The notes under the pieces: model-generated | What the model was told of the DNA's origin: nothing | The model's input: the letters and a program-made list of their open reading frames with translations, nothing else | Databases searched by the model: none | Shown: positions 33,817 to 46,400 of the stretch, in pieces | How the letters are laid out: each line of letters begins with the position of its first letter | How positions within the stretch are numbered: position 1 is the stretch's first letter | Program-made: the position numbers and the translations under genes | DNA from: Ceratothoa steindachneri | Lineage: Eukaryota > Arthropoda > Malacostraca > Isopoda > Cymothoidae | Direction of reading: 5' to 3' | DNA: 64,000 bases | NCBI GenBank assembly: GCA_963969495.1 | Contig: OZ018330.1 | Location: 49,065,206-49,129,205 of the forward strand

Positions 33817-35937
33817 CAGCGATTCCTAACCAGTGTGCCGCGAAGCAACTGCAGGTGTGCTGTGGAAGATTTAAGGAAAGTTGTTTCCCCCTTAAACAAG
33901 AAAGCGCAATGAAGAAATTTCGGTACTGTACGAATGTATGATAAATTTTCGTACTTGTGACACAATAAAGTGTCCTGCCGTAACAGTGTCCTACCACAGC
34001 TATAGTTGCCAGATTTTTACTAATATCAATAAATTCGTTTTCTATCTTTCAATATGTCAATCCAATATTTTGATTTTTTTTTATCTTTAAGCATATTAAG
34101 ATTTTTAAGTTTGGTATTTAGATTTGATATATAATTTCTTATTAAGTGTGAGAAATTTAAAAAGATTAATTCTTAAAGCGATTGCAAGTGTGCTACGGGA
34201 GATTTAAGGAGGGTATGTTATTAAGGCTGATGTTTATAATTGATATATAATTGCTTAATAAATGAGAAATTTATGAAGTTTAATCCTTAAATTTTATATT
34301 TATTTATACTTTTTTAAATTTAGTGTATTTGATCTCCTGCTAGGTAATTTGCACTATTATTTTTTATTCTTTTCGTGTAGTATCTGCCTATTGTTAATTT
34401 CTTTAAATTATTTTTATTCTCAAGTTAATGCACTTAGTGTCTACCTTTTTTTAGTTGCATTTTTTAAAATAAATATTCAGAGTCATATTTTTTTGTTTCC
34501 AGGTCTTATGAGGTATGGATAGATTTCTTACAACGAAACACAAGTTAGAAAATGATGACAGCGAAGTGGCTAGAGCTAGTTCTGGAATTAAAACACTTAG
34601 GACCTGCAGTGTTACTTCCAAATCAATTGTGCGCCAGTATAAAGAAGTCTACTTGTCTTTTGGATTCGTTTCATCTGGAGAAGAAGAGTTACTTCCTGTC
34701 TGTGTTATTTGTGGCAAAAAACTGGCAAGCTAAGCAATGGTTCGAAGTAAACTTAAAAGACGACACTTTCGAGCAAAGCACTCTCATTTATGTGAGAAAC
34801 AAACTGAATATTTTAAAATGCTTATCACTGACCAAACACGCCAGTCTCAAAAACTGAAAAAAATCAGCACTATATCTGAGAAAACTTAAGAAGCAAGTTA
34901 TGCTATTGCAGAAATCGTTGCCAACAATATGAAATCACATACAATTGTAGAATCAGTAATATTACCAGCATGTAGTAAAATTGTAAACATTATGTTAGGC
35001 GAAAAATATGAAAAAGAGATTTTGAAACTCACCATGTCAAATAACACCATTAGTCGTCGTATTTCTGATATGTCTCAAAACGTTGAGTCACAAATCATAG
35101 CTAAAATAAAGAAGCGAAGATCCTTAATAAGAGTAGGCAAGGAAAGAAGGAAAACATTCTTACGTGTACATACAAAATTAGCTCATTTAAGGAAAAACTA
35201 ACATTGTGGGGATCTAGAATAAAAAAAAGAACAACGTTGAAATGTTTGAATTAACAAAAGATTGCAGATTAGACAAAAATGTTCTTACTTTAATTCTACA
35301 AAGCTTGTCGCTACTGAGTAAGAACATTGCAAAGTATTATCCATCATTTGAAACGTCGTCCTTGGACTGGCTGAGAAATCCTTTTGTGGCAAGTGCTTGC
35401 GAGTCAGCAGAGTTAACTGTTACCGAAGAGGATGAGCTGACGGAAATCAGGAACAACAGAGGACTAAAACTGAAGCACGAATCTACGAATATGACTGCTT
35501 TTTTGTTGTCCATTCAAGACGAATACCGCGAAATTACAAAGAAAGCAATTGAACCTCTTCTTCCCTTCTCAACTTAATATATGTGTGAGGATGGATTATC
35601 TGCAATGAACAAAGTAAAATATAAGAAAAGGTTGTGGCTTCAGACACTGGAGGAGGACTTGCGGGTATACCTATCTACCATTCAGCCTCATATAAGGGAA
35701 ATTATGAAGCAACGCCAAGGAAAAAATTATCATTGATATTTTTAGGTATGTATGATAAGGCTTTTAATTTTTACTCATATTCGTACTAATTTAATAAATG
35801 ATTAGCATGCTTAACTGATGAACATTTATTAGCATTTATTATTATATTATTAAATGTAATCTTAAATACTGATGGTGTGTCTCGACCATATTACTCCCTG
35901 GCTTGATGTGCCATGAGATAAAAAGGTTGAAAACCTG
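33817..35937 (+). mobile_element. hAT transposon with BED-finger transposase, internally deleted
   Basis: The transposase blocks at 34515-35737 lie inside candidate terminal inverted repeats: CAGCGATTCCTAACCAGTGT at 33817 and, as reverse complement, CAGGTTTTCAACCTTTTTAT ending at 35937. A GCAGGTGTGCTGTGG..AGATTTAAGG block at 33850 recurs at about 34185. No clean 8-bp target duplication was found (AACTGGAT versus AGACCTAG), so the ends are tentative. Confidence 0.5.
34515..35737 (+). pseudogene. ZBED/hAT transposase, broken
   Basis: It starts MDRFLTTKHKL, then CVICGKKLAS with a stop at 34731-34733 inside the BED zinc finger. The finger continues in frame as AMVRSKLKRHF..KHSHL, giving the C-x2-C..H-x4-H ligands. 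Next comes the ISRRISDMSQNVESQIIAKI block at 35040-35110. The catalytic middle is missing. The 35242-35737 part has SLLSKNIAKYYPSFETSSLD and WLRNPF, then the C-terminal LSAMNKVKYKKRLWLQTLEE block typical of ZBED5/FAM200-like proteins. The deletion removes the DDE core, so it is inactive. Confidence 0.75.
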
Positions 35938-36389
35938 AGACCTAGAAATTCGGACAAAAAGCAAGGAGAGTGTCATAGAGACGGTTAAAAAAGTCTCTTG
36001 CACCAAAGGTACTGGATTTAAATTTGGTAGATTTTCTTCCCGGTAGGCGTTTTGCCTCCAAATTACTCTCCTTTGTTTCTCACTACGGACCAACACCATA
36101 ACGTGAAATCCAAACCATGCGTTACATGTAGTAGCCACCATTGATTTAACACGAATAGAGCCCACATCTTGAAACTAAATCCACCCCAGTTCTCTCCTAG
36201 CAACTGTACTCAAAGGAATAAGTCGTCATACTTACACTACCATATAGATTAGGCAATATTAAAATACAACATAAAAACGAACAACAACAAAGGAAACAAC
36301 CAAAAAGGTCCCGAAAAGAGCAGAAAACAGAGAAAAGGCAAAAAGAAAAAACAGGCTCTACACTACAGCGCAGGAGAATACACACGACC

Positions 36390-38740
36390 CCTAAAAAGTT
36401 AAATAAAATGCAAGATATTTGCGTTCCTCCAAAACGTCAAACAGTTCAAGGCGAAAGTGCATGAATCCGCCCCGAGTACAAGGGTCAAGTGGTCGAGACA
36501 TCGCTCGTCCCGGTACCAGGAAAGGTAACGTTCGCGAACATCACATGAATGGGACACTCAACAAGAATGGGGCAGGCAATTGGAGCACCACGTAGTCATC
36601 GCAGTAAAGGACATGAAAGCGCTCCTTCCAATGGCTTCTAGTGTCCAATTTGAAGAAGACAGAAAGTAAGCTGAAACCACGAAGGCATCATGGGATAGTT
36701 CCACGGAAACAGACGCGACGCGATGGCACACAACTTTAGGTTTTCGTTGGCTTTTTCCCATCTTCTTTGCTATGTAGTCCAGTGGACTGACCTGATTCCT
36801 GCCATATAGATAGTGTAGAGAAGAGTGAAATGCTGGTCAAGTCCCTTAGTCCCCGCCGCGGATTTTTCGGCGCCCTCATTAGTGCGCTCATTTCCGGTAA
36901 TCCTTATATGTCCAAGAACCAGGCAGAAGATAATATCCACATCCCCTGGCTCGCGGATACGGTAGCGTCACGTATAGCACGAACCAGTGGTGCTGGCATG
37001 ACAATGACTCAAGAGCACTCAGGGTATTTTGTGAGTCACTAAATATCCCGACCTGTTCTCCAAACTGGAGACAACGCGTTATCTCTCGTATCGAGTGGTA
37101 TTTTGCAACCAACTCTGCCGTGATGATAAAACAACGCCTGGTAGAGTTCTCTCTCACTTCAAAAAAAGAGGATACGGCATGGAACCCAAACTACCTTTTG
37201 GATGTGGAGCAATCTGTGTACACTGGCTCGGTTCCAGCGTGTCCAGGAACCAAGCATAAGAAAATCTCGACATCTGCCCTGCTCGCGGCTACCGTGGCGT
37301 CAGGTATGATGCAAAAAAGGGGGCGGAGATTACAAATCTCCCGAGAGTACTCAGGGCACCGTGTGAATTGCTATAGATCACGATCGATTCTTCGAATAGA
37401 GTAGAACAAGTTATCTCTCATAGGGAGTGGTGTATTGTAACCAGCTAGACAATGAAGATAGAAGCAGCGCCTGGTAGATTCTCGCTTACTTTAAATAGAA
37501 GGTATAAGGTATGGAAGCCGACCCCGCCTTCAGACTTGGAGCAATCTGTGTATACTACACAGTTCAAACATGACACGAAGTGTGCTCTAAAATAGTCGAA
37601 CGCAATATTCAGGTACTGTAAAATCTTTGGGAGTAGGGGCATGGCAATAAATTGTCAAAGCTGGTACTTTTAAAGGTGGCGTCCTAAGAAAAACCAAAAG
37701 CACCACCTGACCGAGAGCTAAATTGAGAACTCGAAGAAGTTTTCTAGCCCTAAACTCGTATGGACTAGGGAATGACTGGCTTCTCTCGGCATTATAAGCA
37801 CCGTCGAACTAATCCGAGGATACAATGGGAGACATTGACGACTGAGAGATACGGAGAACCAGCGTGTACAAGCGTATAATGCACTCGGTACTGTGCATAG
37901 CAAGCGGCATCTTTCCTTGTATAGAGAAGCAGGCTCTTAATAGGGGATGTGCGGAAGGCACCGGTCACCACACGGAGACCGGTGTGGCGGATCGAGTCCA
38001 CCTTCCGCAATACACGTTCGGCTGCGGCAGGATAAAACTCTCATCCCTAGTCAATCTTTTAACAAACAAAGGAACGATAAAAGAACAAGGCAGTAGCCCT
38101 ATCAGCACCCAAGGTACTAAACATCACGGAACGAAGAATATCCATGGCGCGGATACAAGTGTCCCTAAAGAGGCGGATATGAGCCTCTCATGAGAGGCTC
38201 GGGTAAATAAAAGACCAAGGAATATATGCAAATCTATCACTTCCAGGCCAAGCCCGTTTAGGGACAAGTCCAGCTCAGGGTGGAGCCTTAGGTGGCGGCA
38301 GAGCTGCACTGTCTTAGTCTTGTCAAGGAAAAACGAAACCTGTGGGCATTAGCATAATGAGGGATGTGGTTCAATTCCTATTGGAGTCGACGGTCCAGAG
38401 TTGGCATCTGGGCTGCATCAAAAGATATCGAAAAGTCGTCGATGTTGAGCACAGTGAGAACATCTTCCGACAGCAACGATGTGATATCGTTAATGCTCAA
38501 TGCAAAGAGATGCGTGTCGCCATGCGGTATCACAGGCCTTCTCCACATCGAGAAAACTCCCAGTTAAGTGGTGCTGTCTATGAAGGAAGGCCTCGGAGAT
38601 GGCATGTTCCACTAGTAGTAGAGCATCTGACGCGTAGTGGAACTTGCGGAAGCCATAGGGTGCAGAAAACAGGTGGGGTCCGCTGTTCGGGAAAAAAGTT
38701 AATATAACATTTAATAATTTCTCCATCAACTCGCACACGC
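36390..38740 (-). mobile_element. Jockey/I-type LINE with RNase H, scrambled
   Basis: Minus-strand order is as follows. RT at 38738-38490 has YGFRKFHYASDALLLVEHAI and FLDVEKACDTAWR. A later RT/thumb region at 38309-38124 is followed by IRHTGLRVVTGAFRTSP at 38010-37920. RNase H begins near 37550 (VVYTDCSKSEGGVGF). A second RNase H block at 37157-36888 has FIITAELVAKYHSIREITRC and IFSDSQNTLSALESL. The C-terminal tail extends to about 36560. Frames shift often, and motif C of the RT was not found. Confidence 0.72.
36880..37560. repeat. Duplicated RNase H segment within the LINE
   Basis: Blocks around CTCGCGGATACGGTAGCGTCA (near 36950) recur as CTCGCGGCTACCGTGGCGTCA (near 37280). TATGTCCAAGAACCAGGCAG recurs as GTGTCCAGGAACCAAGCATA at about the same offset (roughly 330 bp). 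The copies have diverged substantially, so the duplication is old. Confidence 0.6.
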
Positions 38741-38759
38741 AGGGGGTTAGAGAAAAGGG

Positions 38760-39470
38760 AAGAAACAGATCCTGTTGAAGAAATCTAACATAAATACCAT
38801 TTCTTTCTCATCTAGGTGTCGAAGCATGGCATACGGACCTCTTCCCGACCGGGCATGCTGTCCGCGCATGAAGCGAGAGCGAATCCAATCTCAGCAAATA
38901 GGGCTAGGCATGGTACATCGATAATTTTAAATAATTTACTCCCAAATATAAGTAATTAAGGGCGACTTAGCAGCATTTAGTAGAACAATAGATACATTTT
39001 GCCTTTCTTACGTAATAGCGGTCAGTGTTTAAATCAAAGACGCTGTTCCCAATCGTTTTCACCCTAGTTCCAATATAAAATCTCCGTAACCAAGAACAAA
39101 CTTCCACGGACATTGGACAAAATAAGAGATGTAATATAGGTAGAATTAGAGAGAGAATAGTAAGAGAGTAAAGTGGTTAAAGGGTGAGTTTAAAGAATAG
39201 ATAGTGTGTAGGAGAAAGAATAAAAAAGATCCCTGGTGAAAGGGTAGCTCTGTCAATGTACGGTTAGTTGTGTTCTTTGTGGTTGTTTCGTGTATTTTTT
39301 GATAAACTATGAATTACAATCCATAGTTTATATAATTAAATTAAACATGTTTAATTTAATTATGGTTACGATCCTACTGATCGGTTGATTGTTTAAGGCA
39401 TTCAAGCCTTTATTTTTGGCGGGGTTTTTATTCCCGCTATGACTTTAGTAAAAGTTTTTGAGGGGTATTG
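38760..39470. other. Spacer, nothing recognised
   Basis: It contains an inverted repeat near 39307-39362 (AACTATGAATTACAATCCATAGTTTATATAATTAAATT with copies of TTTAATTTAATTA) but no protein or RNA gene was recognised. Confidence 0.3.
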
Positions 39471-41165
39471 ATTTATTAATTAATTAATTAATATGATTTT
39501 GAAAAAGTGAAAGTGAAAATTTACTTTATTTTTGCGTTTTTCAAGTGATTTTTAATTTGAATTGGATATTCTAAAGGAACCTGCGAATTACTTCGTATTT
39601 TGTCAGTTCTGTCTGGTGTATTTTGGGATTACGTCATTGTCTGTCTGTAGTTTACTACTTCTAAAAGGTCTTTTTTGTCGGTCTGCTTCGATTTCTAAGT
39701 GTGTACGAGAGAATTCAGGGGTCAAGCGGGCGCCAATGGCCTGCCATATCCTCTTAGCTCTCTCGTGGAGCGCCACATTGATCGGAGTTAATCCAACCGA
39801 GTCGTGGAGCTCCCTTTGTCTTTTATGTTCTCTTCTTCGGGTATTTGTAATAAGGAGAACCGCTTTGTTCTGGATGACTTGTAGTTTCGCAATGTGGGTC
39901 ATGGCGCTCGCGTTCAGCGGCACCGGGGGGTACAAGAGTCTCGAACGAATGCACGCATTGAATATCTTGAGTTTATTTGAGCGAGTGAGGTCCATGAACC
40001 TATAAAACTCCCTCAAATCTCTCTTGCTATTCGCGACTGTCCGCTCGATATGACACTTGTATCCCCCTGTGGTGATTTTGAGCCCCAGGACCGTCCCTTC
40101 TGAGCAGTAGGGGATTCTCTCCCCCTCTACCCGTATATCGTTGAAGGTCTTGCGAAACATGGGAATTATTTTGAATTTTTGGGCATTGGTCGAAATCTTC
40201 CATTTTCTCTCGAAAGAGTTGATGTTGGAAATCTCCCTAGCCGTATTTCTCGCCATAAATTCCCTGTGAACGTAGGCGGCTGTACAAATTTGCGATATAT
40301 CGTCAGCGAACTGAACGTATATCGTACCTTCGGAAAGAGGTTGTGGTAAGTCACGTGTATATATGTTGTATAAAAGGGGGGAGAGACACCCCCCTTGTGG
40401 GACCCCAGATTCGAGCTCGAACTCGGGGCCTTTGTGCTCTTTGATCTGTATATACGCTCTCCTCTCCATTATATAGTCGCATGGAATCCTTTCAAGAATG
40501 GGGTCGAGGCCTACTTGCAGGATCTTAAATTGCAAGCCTCTCTTCCAAACCTTGTCAAATGCTTTTCTGACATCGCGGAGCACCAGGTCGGCATGCCTTT
40601 TACTTGCCTTGATCTTTGCAAGCTTTTCCGTAATAACGGCTAGTGCCGTGTCAGTCCCTCTTTTCTTTCTGAAGCCGTGCTGTTGCTCGTTATGCAGGTT
40701 GGCTTCATCAAGAAAAGAGTTGACCCTGTTTGCCAATATCTTCTCGAAGACTTTGCCAGCAAATTCTAAGAGAGATATCGGACGGAAGTTTGCGGGGCAG
40801 TCCGGGGGCTTTCCCGATTTGGGAAGGAAGATCATTTTGGCCACTTTCCACTGGTCGGGAAAATAGCCTGTGTTCAGAGCGGCATTCATGATGTTAAGTA
40901 GCCCACTCAGAACATTAGGCGGGGCCTTAATGAAATTTTCCCTGGTCAGCCCCGTGGTACCCGGTGCTCTTTGACGAAAGGATTTTAGTGCGATGGAGAG
41001 CTCTTGGGCAGTTATTTTACTCCCATAGCCCTCCATCGCTCTTTCCTGCGACACACAGTGATGAGGGGAGGTTTTATGTATTTGTGTGTTTAGTTGTTGG
41101 ATAATGTTATTTTCGAAATCGAGGTCATAGTTGTCGTTTTCTTCGGGGGTAATTTTAAAGATTTA
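39470..41165 (-). mobile_element. 5'-truncated LINE with intact RT frame
   Basis: The element reads on the minus strand from its truncation near 41160 to an (ATTA)n tail at about 39473-39492, a simple-repeat 3' end of the kind left by target-primed reverse transcription. Its single frame is open throughout, the best preserved transposon ORF in the window. Confidence 0.8.
39603..41160 (-). CDS. LINE reverse transcriptase (Jockey/I-like superfamily), intact frame
   Basis: The first Met is at 41054, but the frame is open back to about 41160 (ENDNYDLDFENNIIQ), so the natural N-terminus was lost to truncation. From the Met, 483 codons contain the entry motif (MIFLPKSGKPPDCPANFRPI), QQHGFRKKRGTDTALAVI, the first catalytic Asp in DVRKAFDKVW (residues about 160), SGVPQGGCLSPLLYNIYTRD, catalytic FADD (residues about 249-252) and a thumb with LKIFNACIRSRLLYPP. 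No endonuclease remains, so the copy cannot move alone even though its RT motifs look complete. No RNase H is seen. Confidence 0.87.
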
Positions 41166-41169
41166 GGAC

Positions 41170-44100
41170 CAGAATGTCCTAAAAAAATAGGGGTACAAAA
41201 ATGATTGCATGTTATTGAGAAAATGAGACTAGGATAAGAAATTCTAAACGTGTTACAGATCTGGAAATGCGAAAAGTGTTGGTGTACTTTTTTCGACATG
41301 TTCAAAAGTTAAGAAAAGGATAGAGAACAAGGTAAATGTAAATTTTAAGAAAGGAAGAATAAGGATTAGACAAATATAATGTATATGTAAATTGTTTAAA
41401 TTGATGAGTCAAAGTTCGAAATTTTGTAAGCAAATAGTTTGTAAGACGAAGGAATGGCAACAACGGTCCAACGGTTTATTAAGTAATAAATACAAAAAGG
41501 GGTAATTGCATACATTATATGTAGTTAGAATAATAGAAAATAGTGGTGAAAATAGATTTAGCAGAGGAGGTAAAAGCACTGAGTAGGAGTAGGAAAAGAT
41601 AGCTTCCCGGAGACATGGAAATCGTTATCAATTTACTTTTGGAAGTTAAATTTAAATACTATACAAAGATTAAGGATAATATACAATACATTCTTAAGAT
41701 TACTGTTGTTATATATTTGTTATTGTTCATTTAATTTTATTTTATTTTATTACGCTTTCTATTTACAATTCAAATATGCTAGAGAGGTTAAGGATAATTT
41801 ACGATACAATCTTAAAATTACTGCTATTGTACACTTATTTAATTCGTTAGATTATTATATTTCACTACACTTTATATTAACGTTAGTTTTTAATGTTTAT
41901 TACTTCTGTTTTTGTAATTTGTTAATATAGTTTTACATTAATTTGATTATTAATTAATGCGCGCCTTTAAGCGTTTATAAAGCATTGAGTTGCTGGTATT
42001 TAAATTTAGATATTTATTTGCTTATCTTGAGAGGATGAATTGGTCACCATTACAATACATCAAGTCACGTTAAATGTAAACAAACATAAACATATCGATA
42101 GACATGTTACTCCATTTGTAATGAGTCCTATTTTCATAATTTCAGCACTGAATTACTGGGTTAATTAATCCATCAGATATTTTGATCATTTCTGATATGA
42201 AGAGTATTATGTTATAGTCATTGTATATGGAGTCATACACCCCCATAACGTCTGTGTGTTGTTTCTACTTTTATAAGAGAATGACAGTTATTCAATTGTA
42301 TAGCTCCTATCCCTTGCATACTCACTTTGATAAAGCCAATGCTACCCCATTTTGTCCTCTTAGGTTCTACCATAGGTCCTGCTGGTCAGTTTCATTTGCA
42401 TATTCTATGTAACCTGAATCACACATCTTTAGAAGCCAGTTCCTCTAACCTGGGGAATCTTAGCAATCTATGATCCAGAGCTAATATACAGGATAAATAA
42501 AAAAATATGAGTCCCTTAAAAAAATCATAAATCAAGATATTTATATTCGGATATGAAATTTTCATCACTAAATCTTAACTACTTTTATAACTATGGCAGG
42601 TATAGATCACCCTCCTTTTTCTAGGCAATTTTTAAGCCTCAAAAATCAAGTTTTGAACACAGTATATTGGGTTAATGTGAGCTTTTTGATCATTTATTTG
42701 ACTTCCACAATGCTTATAAGATTGTTAATAAGACATTTTACATACCTCATAAAATTTAAATCAATGGATATTACAGGGGGGAGGGGCTAATAGCCCACTC
42801 GAATTCAGTTTTGCGACTAATTACGCGTTTCCTGAACTGTTTGGACAGCAATATATTTTCTATAATTGATGGATGCCGAAGAAAATCATCTTGTTGGAGC
42901 CCAAATTTATCCATAAGAGATGGATAAAGTAAGCGCTTCCTAAATATTTCAAGGACATCAGCAAACCGTCCTTGAGTGATATCACATTCTTTCCTTGCTC
43001 TTCAAAGAAGATGGGTCAGATAAAAGCTTTTGAAGAAAGTGTTAATCAAACGATAGATTTGCATGATTGTAAAAGTCTGTCTGCAACTTTTTTAGAATGG
43101 AATTTACCATTAAGCTAAAAATAAGCTTCGTTCTGACATAAAAGATAAGGAAATTTGGCTTGTTTTCAATAATAAAAGGGAATATTTTAAGTTTGTCAGT
43201 CTGGGGAAACTTCAGTTTTGCTTGTATTCTCTTGAGGTCATTAGCATGACCTCAAGATTCCAACAGATAGACTTTTTCTAAAGGCTAATTTTGAGCTTGA
43301 TTCTACAAATTTAATAACCAATTTAATAATCACATCTGTTAGTTTTCCAGGGAAGGGAGGGGGAGAAGTCTAAACTAGCTTGAACAAACGTGCTATTTTA
43401 CAATTTTACAGTGCAGTTTTAACAGTCTCATTTTTCCTAAATCTGATCACCCATTTTTTTCACGTGGGTTTAAAAGGGCGAAATGTTAATTTTTAACTTT
43501 ACCTCATACAGGGAGTGCCTATGACCCTATGGGTTCAAGCATATTAAACAGAAAAACAAAGAAACAAACAACCATCTCATTCAATGTCTCGAACAATCTA
43601 GAGTATGTTAAATATAATTTTCTACGCATAAAACACGTTATAATTTCCAGTTTTTCCGGAGATTTATTCTTTGTATATTAATTGGGAATAATAAAAGGAA
43701 TAAATAATCTGAAAAAATATAAATAAATTTCTAATTTGTAGTCCATGACCACCCCTCATCTACCAATAGTCTATAATTTTATCTTCTAACCTTTATTTAT
43801 TGAAACATGTGCACAAAAAAATAACAACTTTTCATCCTGTTAAATTCATAACTATTTAGGCAATATGTAAGTGTATGGTTGTTAATTCTTCACTTTTACT
43901 ATTAATTTAAAATGCCATCTCTGTAGTACGATCTAATCTATGTAAACAGCCTAAATAGAGAAAACGTATGTATTCGGAATGTGGCTAGCATGAAAATAAA
44001 TATTAATCACTTTAGTGTAGCTTTTATGAATATCTCACTTAATTACTGGCATGAAAATGAAAGAGGCCAAATTGGTTCCAGTTTCACTTTTTTCTGTGGT

Positions 44101-45340
44101 TCAATGAAACACAAACTTCAGCCTTTACAAAATGCCGGTGTCACTAGGAAATAGCCCATGAACAAGCATAAATGAATTAAAATTCTTAACTGGTCATATT
44201 CACCTATCCTCCAGGGATTGACTGGAATCGTGGAGTAACCCTGGAGGTATTAACAGCGTCGATATCTGCTCGACCTTTGTTTTAATGAGCCCGACTGATT
44301 AATTGTGAGTTTTGATGAATTGCTCATTTGGGAAAACGTTGATTCGTTTTGGGGCTCAGGGGACCCCATTATTTCAATGGCTAAAGTAGCTTCCCATTGG
44401 AACCTCGTTATCATATGGATGGATCCATTTGATCTTCTCCTTGTCTGGTTCACGGAACCATGGACAAGGGTGTGCGTTAGAGATCGAACGTAGGTAGGGA
44501 TATCTGTCTATCTAGCGAGGATCTGCACAGTAGAGATGTATAAAAGAGATTCCTAAGGAAATAATTAGAGTTAAGGGAAGTGAAATTGTTTGGAACGTAC
44601 ATGAGGTGAATATTCCAAAAGAAGAGAATAATAAGGACAATATAGACAGGGAATAAGCGTCATTCTCCTGAACTGAGAGTGACTTCTCCCAGCTAGTGAA
44701 TTAAGGAAGAAGGGTCTACTCCAACTTAACCCCCTCCAGTCGCTGTACTTTCCCATTCGCACACTTCACTTTCTTTAATTCACTCTTTTTTCGCATTTCT
44801 CTTCAGTCCAATCGCAAGCTTTAGTCCATTTGAAAGCTCTATGTGTTGAGAATGAAGTAAAACTTCTATTGGAGGTTTGAGGGATATAAGTCGAATTATA
44901 GCTAGAGCAGCCTATAGGTCTTGTCGCTTTAAATGGAACTAGACCCTCACACTAGTAAATCAAAGTCCATCCCCACGAGGTAACTGGTAAGATGGAGTGG
45001 AGTTTTGTAAATCCTCGGTGTTTTCACTTCTTTGTATGGCAGAGATGAGCTTTGGAAGCAATCAATTTGCTTGTCGATGCGAGAAGGCAAAGAGTGGCGC
45101 CTTTTAGATTGGAATGTTGATCTTTCATTGCAGATAAAAAGCTTGCAAGTAACCGATTTTTTTTATCGGTGCAAGAGAGGTTTGAAAAACAAGTTTTGTA
45201 GACTGGTATGGTGAGCAGCTCTGCAAAATACAAGTAAGATTACTAGACAACTTGCTTTGGTCGCCAAAATGAATGAACCATTTGACCATGCAATAATTGA
45301 ATTGCTGAAAGATTATCTAAAACTGTGTCCATTTTGCAAT
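41170..45340. other. AT-rich intergenic stretch, no gene recognised
   Basis: About 4.2 kb with only short ORFs lacking known motifs. At 43231-43256 CTTGAGGTCA-TTAGCA-TGACCTCAAG is a 10-bp perfect inverted repeat holding two AGGTCA half-sites. CTCCAGGG and CCCTGGAG at 44212-44246 form another small inverted pair. A LINE or Tc1-like origin cannot be shown for any of it. Confidence 0.4.
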
Positions 45341-45589
45341 AGATAGCTAAAGGACATCTGCTTTCCAACCGGACCAAAAAGAAGAAAATCGAAAGAGCAA
45401 AGCTTCCTCCTCCAACGACTCCTTAATGACTCGTAGTCTACAGTTCTGTGAACGGATGAGAAGTTGTTCATTGTCCAGAACAACCACAACACACAGGCGG
45501 GAAAGAGTTGCCCAAATCAAACTCAGACTCTGTAAAAAGGTCAAACAAAAATAGAACAAGAAAGCATGGAGAAAACAAAGAATTAGCAA

Positions 45590-46400
45590 CTTGGTTTAAT
45601 CTTGGAGTTCACTATTTTTACAAAGTAATCATGTGAATGCGAACTTGGCTGGTATTTCATGGACGGTAAGTGGAGCTGGCATACACTCATGGAACTCAGT
45701 AGAACAATGTCCAAAATAGAATCTGTAAAATAGGCTAAATGTAGAAACCTTAGCACGGAGTTTGACTGAGTCTAAGTTTGAAGTGAGAATAGGGTTGTTG
45801 ATGAGACTGTAGGCCTGTGATACAACCCATATCAAAGATGTAAAAGATGATCCAATCGAGATAAGGAAACAGTAGTCTATACAAGGACGAATACGACCCA
45901 CATAGATCCGGAGAAATTGCTTAGTGAACTATCTGCAACATCTGAAGAGTATACCTACCTTTATGCAGGAGATATAAAATGTTAACAGAATTAAGCGATT
46001 GAATTTCATTGTTATCAAACATTAATAAAAGGTTATGAGGAGTATTAGATAGAAGGATAAGGAGGAAGTTTGTATTGGAAGCATTAAAACGCACCAAGTT
46101 TCATCGTTCCTAGTCAGAAACACGATCGAGATCGACATTAACGGCATTAGACAAGTTTAGACGAGAATAAGAGCGTTTAAAAGATGTAGACTGTGAAGGG
46201 AAAGATAATGATGTATGAAAAGTAAAATCATCAGCATATACATGCGTGGTTTAGGAGGATGTATAAAGCAGGTCATTGATGAAGAGGGGGAAAATGGTAG
46301 GGGAGGAAACGGAACTCTGAGGAAGACCACTATAAATAGCGAAATAGGGTGACTTAGAAACTACGACAGAGAGAACATATAATGGAGTTCATCTGGGGGG
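45590..46400 (-). mobile_element. LINE fragment A (minus), RT active site to 3' end
   Basis: The minus strand reads INDLLYTS-like, then VYADDFTFH near 46240 (YADD active site), VNVDLDRVSD near 46120, then 45901-45629 with PCIDYCFLISIGSSFTSLIW and STEFHECMPAPLTVHEIPAK. Stops and frameshifts interrupt it. The end matches the end of fragment B (the GQYFLGLATYMPPAL region), so the two belong to one family. Confidence 0.68.

Noticed and set aside
36197..36385. Cys/Phe-rich 62-codon ORF as a small secreted peptide
   Set aside because: It derives from a CAAA-rich repeat read in reverse next to LINE sequence. It has no convincing signal or Cys pattern.
39473..39492. (ATTA)n run considered as a separate microsatellite or regulatory palindrome
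   Set aside because: It sits exactly at the 3' end of the minus-strand LINE and is best explained as the element's tail.
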